A stretch of DNA of 64,000 bases, taken from assembly GCF_014108865.1 (NCBI RefSeq), contig NZ_CP053928.1, forward strand, positions 1,736,001-1,800,000, read 5' to 3'. Under the pieces are notes generated by a model. The model worked only from the letters and a program-made list of their open reading frames with translations, was not told the origin of the DNA and ran no database searches. This stretch comes from Nocardioides sp. WS12 (GTDB taxonomy: Bacteria; Actinomycetota; Actinomycetes; Propionibacteriales; Nocardioidaceae). The translations under genes were made by a program, and so were the position numbers. This document shows positions 8,477 through 16,871 of the stretch, piece after piece (within the stretch, counting starts at the first letter, position 1; each line of letters starts with the position of its first letter).

Positions 8477-9595
8477 ATGCGAAATCGAACCCCGCGCCCC
8501 GGTTCCATCCGGCGCAATGCCGTCGCTGTTGCGTGCCTGGTGGCTGTGGTGTCGCTGTTGCTGTCCACGCCGAGCAGCAGTGCGCCCGGTGACCCTGCGC
8601 CCGGGTTGGATGACCTCCCGGCGGTGAAGGAGTTGACGACGAGCCAGGCGGTCGCCGCTCTTTCGCAGGGCACGGTGGTCAGACGGTCCAAGACGTACAT
8701 CACCATGGGCACCGACACTCCGATGTGGGCCGCCGTGTACGTGTTCATGTACAACACGCCGACGGACAACCCCACCTCCACTGTGTCGCAGTGTGCGCGA
8801 GGGCGCCGCTGTGTGCCCAACCCCTTCTTCCAACCGGCATGTGCGACCGACGACATCAACACCCAGCGGAAGGGCCAGTACTTCAGGAGCTACATCTTTC
8901 CGATGTCCAAGCTGCCGGGCGGTGGAGTCGACGTGGGTCTGGTGGCCCGTACCGACGTCAGGCTGGTGGCGTTCGGTTCGATGCCTGCGACGGCAACCCT
9001 GACCCTGCGGGTTCCTCAGGCAGGTGCGCGAGTGAAGCCGCTGGTGGCCCACACCTGGCAGTCATCAGGCGGCTGCGATCCAGCGCAGGTGGGCGCTTCG
9101 GCCGACTCGCTGGTCGAGGGGCAAGTCGAGATCCGGTTGAGTGACCTGAAGGTCGATGGCGTGCCTGTTCCTCTAGGCCCTTCGTGCCGCACCGAACGAC
9201 CTGCCGACCTGGCCTTGTGGGGAGACCCGGCATCGGGTGGCTACTTCCCGGGTTCGGGCGGAAGGCTCTTGGCCTACGACGGGGCGCATGTGGGCTCCCT
9301 TGGGCGGCTGGACGATCCGTTCTACGTGGAACTGCAAGGGCGCGTCATCCCGCCGTCGACGGGTGTGACGATTCCTCCCTTCACCGGCTGTGGCGTCGGC
9401 GACGACCTGGACCCACTCATCACGGCGATGGCTTCGGGGCCCAACAATCCGCTCCGCGTGATGCAGGGACAGGCCAGGTTCTGGGACAGCGGGTTCGACC
9501 TCAACAATCTTGAGGCATGCGATGCAAGCGGACGCTGTCCCCTCCCGGTTCCCCCGTTGGGCGATCGGCCACCGCTTCCCAACGGGGATGAGTGA
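8477..9595 (+). CDS. Secreted protein of unknown function, cysteine-containing
   Basis: The ATG at 8477 is chosen because GGAGG lies about 12 bases upstream; an in-frame ATG at 8432 would lack a ribosome site. The product has 372 residues, with an N-terminal basic region and hydrophobic core ending near SSSAPGD (about residue 38). The mature part contains several paired cysteines (QCARGRRCVPNP, ACATDD, GCDP, SCRTE, GCGVG, EACDASGRCP) and looks like a disulfide-stabilised exported protein. Its last eight bases overlap the start of the next paralogue (ATGAGTGA), so they are translationally coupled. No family recognised. Confidence 0.7.
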   Translation: MRNRTPRPGSIRRNAVAVACLVAVVSLLLSTPSSSAPGDPAPGLDDLPAVKELTTSQAVAALSQGTVVRRSKTYITMGTDTPMWAAVYVFMYNTPTDNPTSTVSQCARGRRCVPNPFFQPACATDDINTQRKGQYFRSYIFPMSKLPGGGVDVGLVARTDVRLVAFGSMPATATLTLRVPQAGARVKPLVAHTWQSSGGCDPAQVGASADSLVEGQVEIRLSDLKVDGVPVPLGPSCRTERPADLALWGDPASGGYFPGSGGRLLAYDGAHVGSLGRLDDPFYVELQGRVIPPSTGVTIPPFTGCGVGDDLDPLITAMASGPNNPLRVMQGQARFWDSGFDLNNLEACDASGRCPLPVPPLGDRPPLPNGDE

Positions 9596-10220
9596 CGTGC
9601 GGGCGCAGACAGCAGCTGCCCGTCGGGTTGTCGCGGCCACCGCGTTCTCGCTGACTCTGGTCACTGTGACGTCGGGGAACGCTGAGGCCACCACGGACTA
9701 CACGCCGACCGGCGGGCCGGGAACCAACTTCGTCGGCAGCAGCGTCACCTTCACCAACGTCGAAGCCCTCCAGACGTACTCCTGCTCGCGCCTCGACGCC
9801 GCCGGTCAGGTCGCGGCGCCGGGCACGAGCCGCGCTTTCAACAGCGAAGCGGTCGACCTGGGCGCGCTGACCGACAACTGCACCCATCCGGTCTTCGGGC
9901 TTGTGGATTTTGATGTCGACCCTGATTGGGGACTTTCCATCACCGGATCGCCGAGCGGTACTTCGTGGCCGACGAGGTTGGATCAGGTGGACATGACCCT
10001 GTCCGCGGTCAACTGTGACCAAGCCTTCGAGGGATCCGTGGACGGCACGTTCGACATCGTGACCCAGCGCTTCACTCCAATCACCTCCGATCTGGTCGTC
10101 ACATTGGTGGTGGGCAGTTCCTGCACCACCTTTGACTTCCAGGTCGGCGACCACATGGAACTGAACGGCCAGCTCACCAACATCTCGCCTGCGGGCAGTG
10201 TCCCGCTGAGCTTCTCCTGA
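9588..10220 (+). CDS. Secreted four-cysteine protein, paralogue 2
   Basis: This 210-residue protein has an ATG inside the end of the preceding gene, behind ACGGGG. It has a signal peptide ending near AEATTDY and the same TPTGGPG start of the mature protein as paralogue 1. Four cysteines lie at equivalent places (SCSRLD, NCTHP, NCDQ, SCTTFD). The C terminus, PAGSVPLSFS, is identical to that of paralogue 3, and the downstream intergenic DNA is nearly identical as well. This points to recent tandem duplication. Confidence 0.75.
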   Translation: MSDVRAQTAAARRVVAATAFSLTLVTVTSGNAEATTDYTPTGGPGTNFVGSSVTFTNVEALQTYSCSRLDAAGQVAAPGTSRAFNSEAVDLGALTDNCTHPVFGLVDFDVDPDWGLSITGSPSGTSWPTRLDQVDMTLSAVNCDQAFEGSVDGTFDIVTQRFTPITSDLVVTLVVGSSCTTFDFQVGDHMELNGQLTNISPAGSVPLSFS

Positions 10221-10230
10221 GGACTCCTCG

Positions 10231-10848
10231 ATGAACTCCACTCTTTCTCGGGCCATGCGTTGCGTCACCGTCGCGGTAGCGTCGGTCACGGTGATTGCGG
10301 CATCCGCCACCAGCGTCTGGGCCACGACTGACTACACACCGACCGGTGGGCCGGCTGTGAAGCTGCAGGGAACGAACATCGCCATCACCAACGTTCCCGC
10401 CGCTCAGACGATCACCTGTTCCCAGTTCACCGTTCCCGGCACCGTGACGTCCCCGGGAATGAGCCGTCCGCTCGGCACGACAGCCGTCGGTCTTGGCACC
10501 CCGTCGGAGACCTGCTCCCATCCGCTCATGGGCTCGATCTCCTTCGACGTCTCGTGGAACTTGGCGGTGCTTGATGCCAGTGCGACGTCCAGTTGGAGGG
10601 TCCGGCTCGTCGACGTGTCAGGGACGGCGGCCTGGGCCAACTGCGAGTGGACCTTCGAAGGACAGGCGGACGGCCTCTTCGACACAGCGACCCAGCAGTG
10701 GACGCCGACGACGTCGGCGCTGGTCATCACCGGAGTGGTCGGCTCGATGTGCGTGACGATCGACTTCCTGCCCGGCGACGAGATCGTGATCTCGGGTTCG
10801 CTCACCAATGTCCCACCCGCGGGCAGTGTCCCGCTGAGCTTCTCCTGA
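10231..10848 (+). CDS. Secreted four-cysteine protein, paralogue 3
   Basis: This 205-residue protein begins 10 bases after paralogue 2. Its signal peptide (CVTVAVASVTVIAASATS) is almost identical in DNA sequence to that of paralogue 4. Cysteines appear in TCSQFT, TCSHPL, NCEWTF and MCVTID. The family shares a domain of about 170 residues with the order TPTGGP, four cysteines and a final SLTNVPPAGS-type strand. Function unknown; clustering with the Mce operon and a shared candidate operator suggest an envelope role. Confidence 0.75.
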   Translation: MNSTLSRAMRCVTVAVASVTVIAASATSVWATTDYTPTGGPAVKLQGTNIAITNVPAAQTITCSQFTVPGTVTSPGMSRPLGTTAVGLGTPSETCSHPLMGSISFDVSWNLAVLDASATSSWRVRLVDVSGTAAWANCEWTFEGQADGLFDTATQQWTPTTSALVITGVVGSMCVTIDFLPGDEIVISGSLTNVPPAGSVPLSFS

Positions 10849-10857
10849 GGACCTCCG

Positions 10858-11473
10858 ATGAAATCCACGCTCTCCCGGGCCGTGCGTTGTGTCACCGTCG
10901 CAGTAGCGTCGGTCACGGTGATTGCGGCGTCCGCCACCAGCGCCCGGGCCACGACCGACTACACCCCGACCGGTGAGCCATCGCTCAATCTGGTCGGGAC
11001 GAGTGTCTGGTTCACGAACGTGCCGGCGAATCAGACAGTCACGTGCAGCCAGTTCGACGTCGCGGGTCAGGTGGTCTCGCCTGGGACCAGCCGAACCTTC
11101 GGCGCGACGGCTGCCGATCTCGGGGTGCTCACGCACACGTGCTCGAACCCGATCATGGGCCCGACTACCCTCACAGCCGATTTGGGATCTTGAAGTGCTT
11201 GCGGGGTCGGGAACCTCGTGGACGGCCCGGCTCGCTGAGGTGAGTATCAAGGTGTCACACGTCAATTTCGTCTGGCGGTTCGAAGGGACAGTTGACGGCA
11301 CCTTCATCCCGTCGACGCAGAGATGGACGCCGACGAGTTCCGATCTCGTGATCACCTCAGTTGTCGGCACCATGTGCGTCACGATCGATCTTCTTCCCGG
11401 CGACGCGATGGTGATGGGTGGGTATCTCACCAACATCCCAACCGCCGGCAGCGGGCCGCTGACGCTGTCCTGA
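10858..11473 (+). pseudogene. Secreted four-cysteine protein, paralogue 4, frameshifted
   Basis: The first 107 residues match paralogue 3 closely, then the frame ends at 11193. The matching C-terminal half continues in the next frame (WDLEVLAGSG onward) to 11473. The shift sits in GCCGATTTGGGATCTT at about 11180; paralogue 2 has GATTGGGG at this place, so one extra T explains it. Restoring the frame gives about 204 residues. The third conserved cysteine is also replaced (VNFVWRF instead of NCEWTF), which suggests relaxed selection rather than only a base-call error. Confidence 0.75.
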
Positions 11474-11500
11474 CGCCGCGCCCACAGCGGCCCCCATCGG

Positions 11501-11530
11501 AACCGCCACTCCCCAACAGGGATGGCGGTT
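11501..11530 (+). terminator. Hairpin after the secreted-protein cluster
   Basis: AACCGCCA pairs with TGGCGGTT, and TCCC pairs with GGGA inside it around a CAACA loop, with one bulged C. It lies 28 bases after the stop of paralogue 4 and separates the secreted-protein cluster from the Mce operon. Confidence 0.6.
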
Positions 11531-11610
11531 TCGGTGTCTCGAGACGGTGCCGGGTGGCCGCTGGTCATGACGGGGCGCTCAGACGGATCGGCACGTAGGC
11601 GGCGCAAAAG

Positions 11611-11628
11611 TTGTCACGCGCATCACAA
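11611..11628. promoter_or_regulatory. Third copy of the TTGTCA-N6-TGACAA operator
   Basis: TTGTCACGCGCATCACAA matches the two sites at 5423 and 5517 in arms and spacing except for one base (TCACAA for TGACAA). Its spacer CGCGCA also resembles the CCCGCA of copy 1. It lies 108 bases upstream of the first gene of the Mce operon, in the expected position for control of that operon by the PucR-type regulators. Confidence 0.6.
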
Positions 11629-11708
11629 CATCCGTGTGGTGCGGGGATCGATTGCGTCGAGCCCCTAGCCCCGGTCTCGCCATCCGCCTTGACTAGCCGC
11701 AGGCCGAG

Positions 11709-11722
11709 TGACGGCCGTCACG
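11709..11722. promoter_or_regulatory. 14-bp palindrome just upstream of the Mce operon
   Basis: GTGACGGCCGTCAC is a perfect palindrome lying 13 bases before the ATG at 11736 and touching the ribosome binding site GGGAGAGGG. It could be an operator at the transcription start or may be chance in GC-rich DNA. Confidence 0.4.
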
Positions 11723-11735
11723 GGAGAGGGAATCG

Positions 11736-12821
11736 ATGTCTCGGGCAACGAAGGCGTTCCACCGCATTCTGCGGGGGAACCGGGCACGCACCGTGCTCAC
11801 CGTCGTGCTCGGCGTCCTCCTCGCGACGACCGGTCTGGTCGGGGGAGCGGTCCAGGTCCTCCGGGTCGCATCGGCCGATCCAGCCCCCGCGACGCCGGAA
11901 CGGTCGGAGGCGACCTCCCAGGCAACAGCCCTCGTCTCCGACGCGGTTCCGGCGGTCGCGGTGGAACCCGCGGTCGTCGTACGACGGCAGGCGGTCGGCG
12001 AGCCGAGCGACTTCCCGGGGTCGCTCGGCTCCGCCCCGCCGGCCGCCGTGGCCGCCTACCAGCGGGCCGCGGCGATCATGACCGCGGCTTCGGACTGCGG
12101 ACTCGACTGGACGGTGCTCGCCGCCATCGGCCGCGTCGAGTCCGACCACGGGCGCGGCCCCGCCGTGGGAGAGCTCCTCGACATCCCGGACACCGACCTC
12201 GGCAAGGTCGACGGCAACGAACTCCGGGACGCGCCCGTCGGTCCGATGCGACTGCTGCCCGCCACCTGGGCCGTCGTGGCTGTCGACGCCGACGACGACG
12301 GGGTCCGCAATCCGCAGGACGTCGACGACGCCGCCCTGGCGGCAGCGGTCCTGCTCTGTGCCGGTGGACGTGACCTCGTCAGCCTGTGGGAGCTGGTGCC
12401 GGCACTCTCGGCGTACCACCCGGCGCCCGGCTTCGTCCGCACCGTCCTCGCGCTGATCCGGCAGTACGAGAAGGAGGCGGCACTGCTGCCCGTCCCGGTG
12501 GTGCCCATCGGTCCGTTGCCCGTGTTGCCCGAGCTCTGCGAATGCGATGACGTCCAGGCCCGGCCGGTGCTGCCCCGTGCCTCGACGGAGACGGGGTCGG
12601 CTGCGCTGACGCCCCGGCCGTCGGAGCCGACGTCCGAGAGCAGCGACCCGACCACGGATCCGACTGAGCCGATCAGCGAGCCGACCACCGAGCCGACCGA
12701 GTCGCCCACTGATCCCACCGAGTCGCCCACCGGCCCCACGGACCCGACCGAGCCGACCAGCGAACCCACCGAGCCCAGCACCGCCACGACCACCAGCAGC
12801 GACCCCGCGGTCGCGCCATGA
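11736..12821 (+). CDS. Lytic transglycosylase-like protein heading the Mce operon
   Basis: This 361-residue protein has an N-terminal hydrophobic signal/anchor (about 22-45). From about 105 to 215 is an SLT-like domain with the probable catalytic Glu in GRVESDHGR, followed by VGPMRLLPATW and AYHPAPGFVRTVL. The C-terminal 80 residues are a low-complexity Pro/Thr/Glu/Ser tail, likely spanning the wall. The ribosome site GGGAGAGGG precedes the ATG. Such enzymes cleave peptidoglycan, which would let the Mce assembly reach the outer envelope. It is the first gene of the operon, 36 bases before the ATPase-permease. Confidence 0.8.
   Translation: MSRATKAFHRILRGNRARTVLTVVLGVLLATTGLVGGAVQVLRVASADPAPATPERSEATSQATALVSDAVPAVAVEPAVVVRRQAVGEPSDFPGSLGSAPPAAVAAYQRAAAIMTAASDCGLDWTVLAAIGRVESDHGRGPAVGELLDIPDTDLGKVDGNELRDAPVGPMRLLPATWAVVAVDADDDGVRNPQDVDDAALAAAVLLCAGGRDLVSLWELVPALSAYHPAPGFVRTVLALIRQYEKEAALLPVPVVPIGPLPVLPELCECDDVQARPVLPRASTETGSAALTPRPSEPTSESSDPTTDPTEPISEPTTEPTESPTDPTESPTGPTDPTEPTSEPTEPSTATTTSSDPAVAP
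12600..12800 (+). repeat. Low-complexity repeats encoding a Pro/Thr/Ser/Glu tail
   Basis: Short degenerate repeats of the type CCGACCGAGCCGACC encode PTEPTSEPTE-like residues at the end of the transglycosylase-like gene. Repeat number is likely to vary between strains through slippage. Confidence 0.6.
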
Positions 12822-12857
12822 ACACCCGCATCAACACCGACAGGCAGGAGACCCGCC

Positions 12858-14630
12858 ATGGGCGGCACCGTTGAGGTCACCGGACTCACCAAGAGCTTCG
12901 GTTCCCAGAACATCTGGAGCGACGTCACGCTGACGCTCGCGCCGGGTGAGATCACGGCGCTGCTCGGCCCGTCGGGGACGGGCAAGTCGGTCTTCCTCAA
13001 GTCGCTGATGGGCCTGCTCCGCCCGGAGTACGGCAGTTGTCTCGTCAACGGCGTCGACATGGTGACGGCCAAGGAGTCGCACCGGCTCGACCTGCGCAAG
13101 AAGTTCGGCGTCCTCTTCCAGGACGGCGCCCTCTTCGGGTCGATGAGTGTCTACGACAACGTCGCGTTCCCGCTGCGGGCCCACACCCGCAAGACCGAGG
13201 CGGAGGTGCGCCAGATCGCCCTGAACAAGCTCGACATGGTCGGACTCCTGGGGCAGGAGCACAAGCTCCCGGGCGAGATCTCTGGCGGCATGCGCAAGCG
13301 TGCCGGCCTCGCCCGCTCGCTGGTCACCGAGCCCGAGATCATCCTGTGCGACGAGCCTGACTCCGGCCTCGACCCCGTCCGTACGGCGAACCTCGCGCAA
13401 CTGCTGCTCGACGTGAACGCCCAGACCGACGCGACCATGCTGGTCGTCACGCACAACATCGAACTGGCGCGCACCCTGCCCGACAACCTCGGCATGCTCT
13501 ACCGGCGCCAGCTGGTGATGTACGGACCGCGTGAGCAGTTCCTGCTCACCGACCACCCGGTCGTCTCCCAGTTCATGGCCGGCGACCCGGTCGGCCCGAT
13601 CGGGATGAGCGAGGAGGTCGACCACAGCGTCAACGCGCCGGTGCTCGACGCGTACGGGTACCCGGCCGACGCCGTCGGTGCCCACACGATGGTGCGTGCC
13701 GGTGCCCGGGCCATCGAGGTGCTGCCGCGCCAGTTGCTGCCTGCCAGCGGCCTCCCGCGTCCGGCCACCGAACGGCACGCCCGGAGAGTCGCTTCGGGGG
13801 AGTCGGCGCTGTACATCGCCGACGACGAGGAGGTAGATCGACCACCTTCCGTGAAGCGTCCCGACCCCGTCTCGCGCTCGCTCGACCAGGTCGGTGCTTT
13901 CTTCGCGCTGGCCCTCGACACGATCCGCGCCACCTTCCGCCGGCCGTTCGCGGCCCGCGAATTGCTCGACCAGTTCTGGTTCGTCACCAGCGTGTCCTGG
14001 GTCCCCGCGATGTTGATCGCGATCCCGTTCGGCGCCGTGATCGCCCTCCAGCTCGGCACCCTCACCGTCCAGGTCGGCGCGCAGTCGTTCACCGGCGCGG
14101 CCTCGGTCCTGGCCGTCGTACAACAGGCAGCGCCGATCGTCACCACGCTGGTGATCGCGGGAGCAGGAGGTGCGGCCATCTGTGCCGACCTCGGCTCGCG
14201 GACCATCCGCGACGAGATCGACGCCATGAGGGTGATCGGCATCGATCCCGTGCAACAACTCGTCGTCCCCCGCGTGCTCGCCTGCGTGATGGCGGCCGTG
14301 CTCCTCAACGGACTGGTGTCCGTGGTCGGTGTCCTGGGTGGCTACTTCTTCAACGTCGTCGTGCAAGGCGGTACGCCGGGTGCGTACCTCGCCAGCTTCA
14401 CGGCGCTTGCGCAGATCTCCGACCTGTGGGTCGGCGAGCTCAAGGCCGTCATCTTCGGCTTCCTCGCCGGTGTCGTCGCGGCCTACCGGGGCCTCAACAC
14501 CCGCCCCGGGCCGAAGGGCGTGGGGGAGTCGGTCAACCAGTCGGTCGTCGTGACCTTCCTGTTGCTGTTCTTCGTGAACTTCGTGATCACCACGCTCTAC
14601 CTCGAGCTCGTCCCCGGGAAGGGAGCCTGA
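12858..14630 (+). CDS. Mkl-type ATPase fused to YrbE-type permease of a Mce transporter
   Basis: This 590-residue protein joins two usual Mce subunits. Residues 1-250 form the ATPase: Walker A GPSGTGKS near 37, Q-loop, signature ISGGMRKR near 140 and Walker B ILCDEPDSGLDP near 160. After a linker of about 80 residues, 335-590 form a YrbE/MlaE permease with the EIDAMRVIGIDP motif near 452 and several membrane helices. No stop separates them. An in-frame GTG at 13851 (residue 332) could start a separate permease, but the nearest GAGGAGGT is 16 bases away, too far for efficient use. The protein powers lipid or sterol import. It sits one base before the second permease gene. Confidence 0.85.
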   Translation: MGGTVEVTGLTKSFGSQNIWSDVTLTLAPGEITALLGPSGTGKSVFLKSLMGLLRPEYGSCLVNGVDMVTAKESHRLDLRKKFGVLFQDGALFGSMSVYDNVAFPLRAHTRKTEAEVRQIALNKLDMVGLLGQEHKLPGEISGGMRKRAGLARSLVTEPEIILCDEPDSGLDPVRTANLAQLLLDVNAQTDATMLVVTHNIELARTLPDNLGMLYRRQLVMYGPREQFLLTDHPVVSQFMAGDPVGPIGMSEEVDHSVNAPVLDAYGYPADAVGAHTMVRAGARAIEVLPRQLLPASGLPRPATERHARRVASGESALYIADDEEVDRPPSVKRPDPVSRSLDQVGAFFALALDTIRATFRRPFAARELLDQFWFVTSVSWVPAMLIAIPFGAVIALQLGTLTVQVGAQSFTGAASVLAVVQQAAPIVTTLVIAGAGGAAICADLGSRTIRDEIDAMRVIGIDPVQQLVVPRVLACVMAAVLLNGLVSVVGVLGGYFFNVVVQGGTPGAYLASFTALAQISDLWVGELKAVIFGFLAGVVAAYRGLNTRPGPKGVGESVNQSVVVTFLLLFFVNFVITTLYLELVPGKGA

Positions 14631-14631
14631 G

Positions 14632-15555
14632 ATGGCGATCGGCACCCGACCACCGACCGGCCCGCCAGGCAAGGGGGGCATTCCGCCCACCTGGGGACGG
14701 CCGCCCAGCCGCAAGCCCGGCCAGGTCGTCGTACCCAAGCGCCCGTGGTGGGACCGCCGCCTCGACGGCCTGGTCCAGAGCGGCCGCGACGTCCGGTTCT
14801 ACGGCACGGTCATCGCCGGCATCCCCAAGGCGATCCGGCTCTACCCCAAGGAGATCTGGCGGGTCCTGTCCGAGGTCAGCTTCGGCACCGGCGCGCTCGC
14901 CGTCATCGGCGGCACCGTCGGGGTGATGACCGGCATGAGCCTGTTCGTCGGCACCGTCGTCGGGCTGCAGGGCTACGCCGCGCTCGACCAGATCGGCACC
15001 AGCGCCCTCAACGGCTTCATCTCCGCCTACTTCAACACCCGCGAGATCGCGCCGCTCGTCGCGGCCCTCGCCATGTCGGCCACCGTCGGCGCGGGCTTCA
15101 CCGCGCAACTGGGTGCCATGCGGATCAGTGAGGAGATCGACGCGGTCAAGGTGATCGGACTCGATGCCGTCCCGTTCCTCGTCTCGACCCGGGTCGTCGC
15201 GGGCTTCATCGCGATCATCCCGCTCTACGTGATCGGGTTGCTGACGTCGTACTTCGGGAGCCGGTTGGTCACCGTGCAACTGCGCGGCCAGTCCGCGGGC
15301 ACCTACGACCACTACTTCCAGCTCTTCCTGCCACCGGGCGACATCCTGCTGTCCTTCGGCAAGGTGCTCGTCTTCGCGGTGTTGATCATCCTGATCCACT
15401 GCCGGCTCGGGTACTACGCCAAGGGCGGACCGGCCGGCGTGGGCCTGGCCGTCGGTCATTCCGTACGACGCACGCTGGTCGTCGTCGCGCTGCTGGACCT
15501 GGCGCTGTCGATGGCGATGTGGGGCACCACGACGACGGTGAGGATCGCCGGATGA
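14632..15555 (+). CDS. yrbEB: YrbE-type permease B of the Mce transporter
   Basis: This 307-residue protein has an N-terminal Pro-rich cytosolic tail of about 45 residues and then the MlaE/YrbE permease domain with about five to six membrane helices. The conserved EEIDAVKVIGLDA loop lies near 167. It forms the membrane channel with the permease half of the upstream fusion protein. The start follows the previous stop by one base. Its own stop overlaps the start of mceA. Confidence 0.9.
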   Translation: MAIGTRPPTGPPGKGGIPPTWGRPPSRKPGQVVVPKRPWWDRRLDGLVQSGRDVRFYGTVIAGIPKAIRLYPKEIWRVLSEVSFGTGALAVIGGTVGVMTGMSLFVGTVVGLQGYAALDQIGTSALNGFISAYFNTREIAPLVAALAMSATVGAGFTAQLGAMRISEEIDAVKVIGLDAVPFLVSTRVVAGFIAIIPLYVIGLLTSYFGSRLVTVQLRGQSAGTYDHYFQLFLPPGDILLSFGKVLVFAVLIILIHCRLGYYAKGGPAGVGLAVGHSVRRTLVVVALLDLALSMAMWGTTTTVRIAG

Positions 15556-16871
15556 GCGCGCCCATGACCCATTCGATGAGCCTGGGCCGCGCCCGCGACG
15601 CCGCCCTCGGCCTCGGCTACATCGCGCTGGTGCTGGCGATCCTCGCCGGCACCTGGCTGGCCTACAACCAGGTGTTCGCCGACCGGTCCGAGATCACCCT
15701 CACCACGGGGACTCTCGGCAACGCCCTCCTCGAAGGCTCCGACGTGAAGCTCAACGGCGTACCCGTCGGCACGGTCGACAAGATCGAACCGCGCGACGGG
15801 GGAGCGACGCTCACCCTCGCGCTCCAGCCCGACGTCCTCGACGAACTGTCGACGACGACCACGGCCCGGTTGCTGCCCAAGACGCTGTTCGGCGAGCGGT
15901 ACGTCGCCCTCATGGTCCCGTCGACCAAGGGCAAGGCTCTCGAAGCGGGCGACACGATCGCCCAGGACTCCTCGTCCTCCGCCGTCGAGCTCGAGGAGGT
16001 CTTCGACCAGTTGTTGCCCGTCCTGCAGGCGATCCAGCCCGACAAGCTCTCCGCGACGCTCGGCGAACTCGCCCTCATGCTGCGCGGCAACGGTGCCGAC
16101 ATCGGCACGACGATGGTCGCCTGGGGCGACTACCTCCACAAGCTGAACCCGCTCGCGCCGCAGATGATGGACGACCTCGAATCCTTCGGCCGCGTGGCGC
16201 AGACGTACGCCGTCGCCGCGCCCGACCTGGTCGACGCGCTCGACAGCATGACCACCACGTCGGCGACCCTGGTCGACCAGCGCACCGAGGTGAACGACCT
16301 GTTCGCCAACGTGATCGTCGCGGCCGACGACGCCCGCGAGTACGTCGCCGCGAACCAGTCCACGATCACCGTGTTGTCGGAGCAGAGCCGCCGTGCACTG
16401 GAGGCGGTGGCGCTGTACGCCGCGCAGTTCCCCTGCCTGTTCAAGTCGCTGCGCGACTTCATCCCGGTGATGGACAAGACCCTGGGCAAGGGCACCAACG
16501 AGCCCGGCGTGCACGTGGTGCTGAACGTGACGCCGTCGCGCGGGAAGTACCTGCTCGGTCGCGACGACCCGCGCTACGCCACGCAGGGCAAGCCCCGTTG
16601 TCCCTACCAGGACGGCAGCGTCAAGCCCGTTGGGAACCGTCCTGTCGCCTCCGCGGACACGCCCGAGCAGGTGCCGCCCCCGCCGAGCGACCGGATCCGC
16701 AACACGTTCGCGGCCGGTGCCGGCCTCGGTGAGGCCAACTCGCCTGCCGAGAACCAGTTGATCGCCGAGTTGATGGCGCCGACCGTCGGCGTCAGCCCGC
16801 GCGCCTACCCCGCCTGGGGCAGCCTGCTGGTCGGACCGTTGCTCCGCGGAGCCGAGGTGGAGGTCCGATGA
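15552..16871 (+). CDS. mceA: MCE family protein, position A
   Basis: This 439-residue protein has an N-terminal membrane anchor (about residues 20-40) and then the MlaD/MCE domain from about 45 to 120, with the GSDVKLNGVPVG motif. The rest is a long helical region that in this family forms part of the periplasmic tunnel. The C terminus is Pro-rich. ATG at 15552 is chosen from the ATGA overlap with the permease stop; the frame is open further upstream. MCE proteins assemble as hetero-hexamers that carry lipids to the YrbE permeases. Confidence 0.85.
   Translation: MSAPMTHSMSLGRARDAALGLGYIALVLAILAGTWLAYNQVFADRSEITLTTGTLGNALLEGSDVKLNGVPVGTVDKIEPRDGGATLTLALQPDVLDELSTTTTARLLPKTLFGERYVALMVPSTKGKALEAGDTIAQDSSSSAVELEEVFDQLLPVLQAIQPDKLSATLGELALMLRGNGADIGTTMVAWGDYLHKLNPLAPQMMDDLESFGRVAQTYAVAAPDLVDALDSMTTTSATLVDQRTEVNDLFANVIVAADDAREYVAANQSTITVLSEQSRRALEAVALYAAQFPCLFKSLRDFIPVMDKTLGKGTNEPGVHVVLNVTPSRGKYLLGRDDPRYATQGKPRCPYQDGSVKPVGNRPVASADTPEQVPPPPSDRIRNTFAAGAGLGEANSPAENQLIAELMAPTVGVSPRAYPAWGSLLVGPLLRGAEVEVR

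Noticed and set aside
8383..8627. Short overlapping open frames between paralogue 1 and the next secreted gene
   Set aside because: They cover the terminator hairpin and leader and have no ribosome site or coding character.
12831..14738. Minus-strand 635-codon frame across the Mce ATPase-permease
   Set aside because: Asp/Gly/Arg/Val-biased shadow of the opposite strand; the plus strand has complete ATPase and permease motifs.
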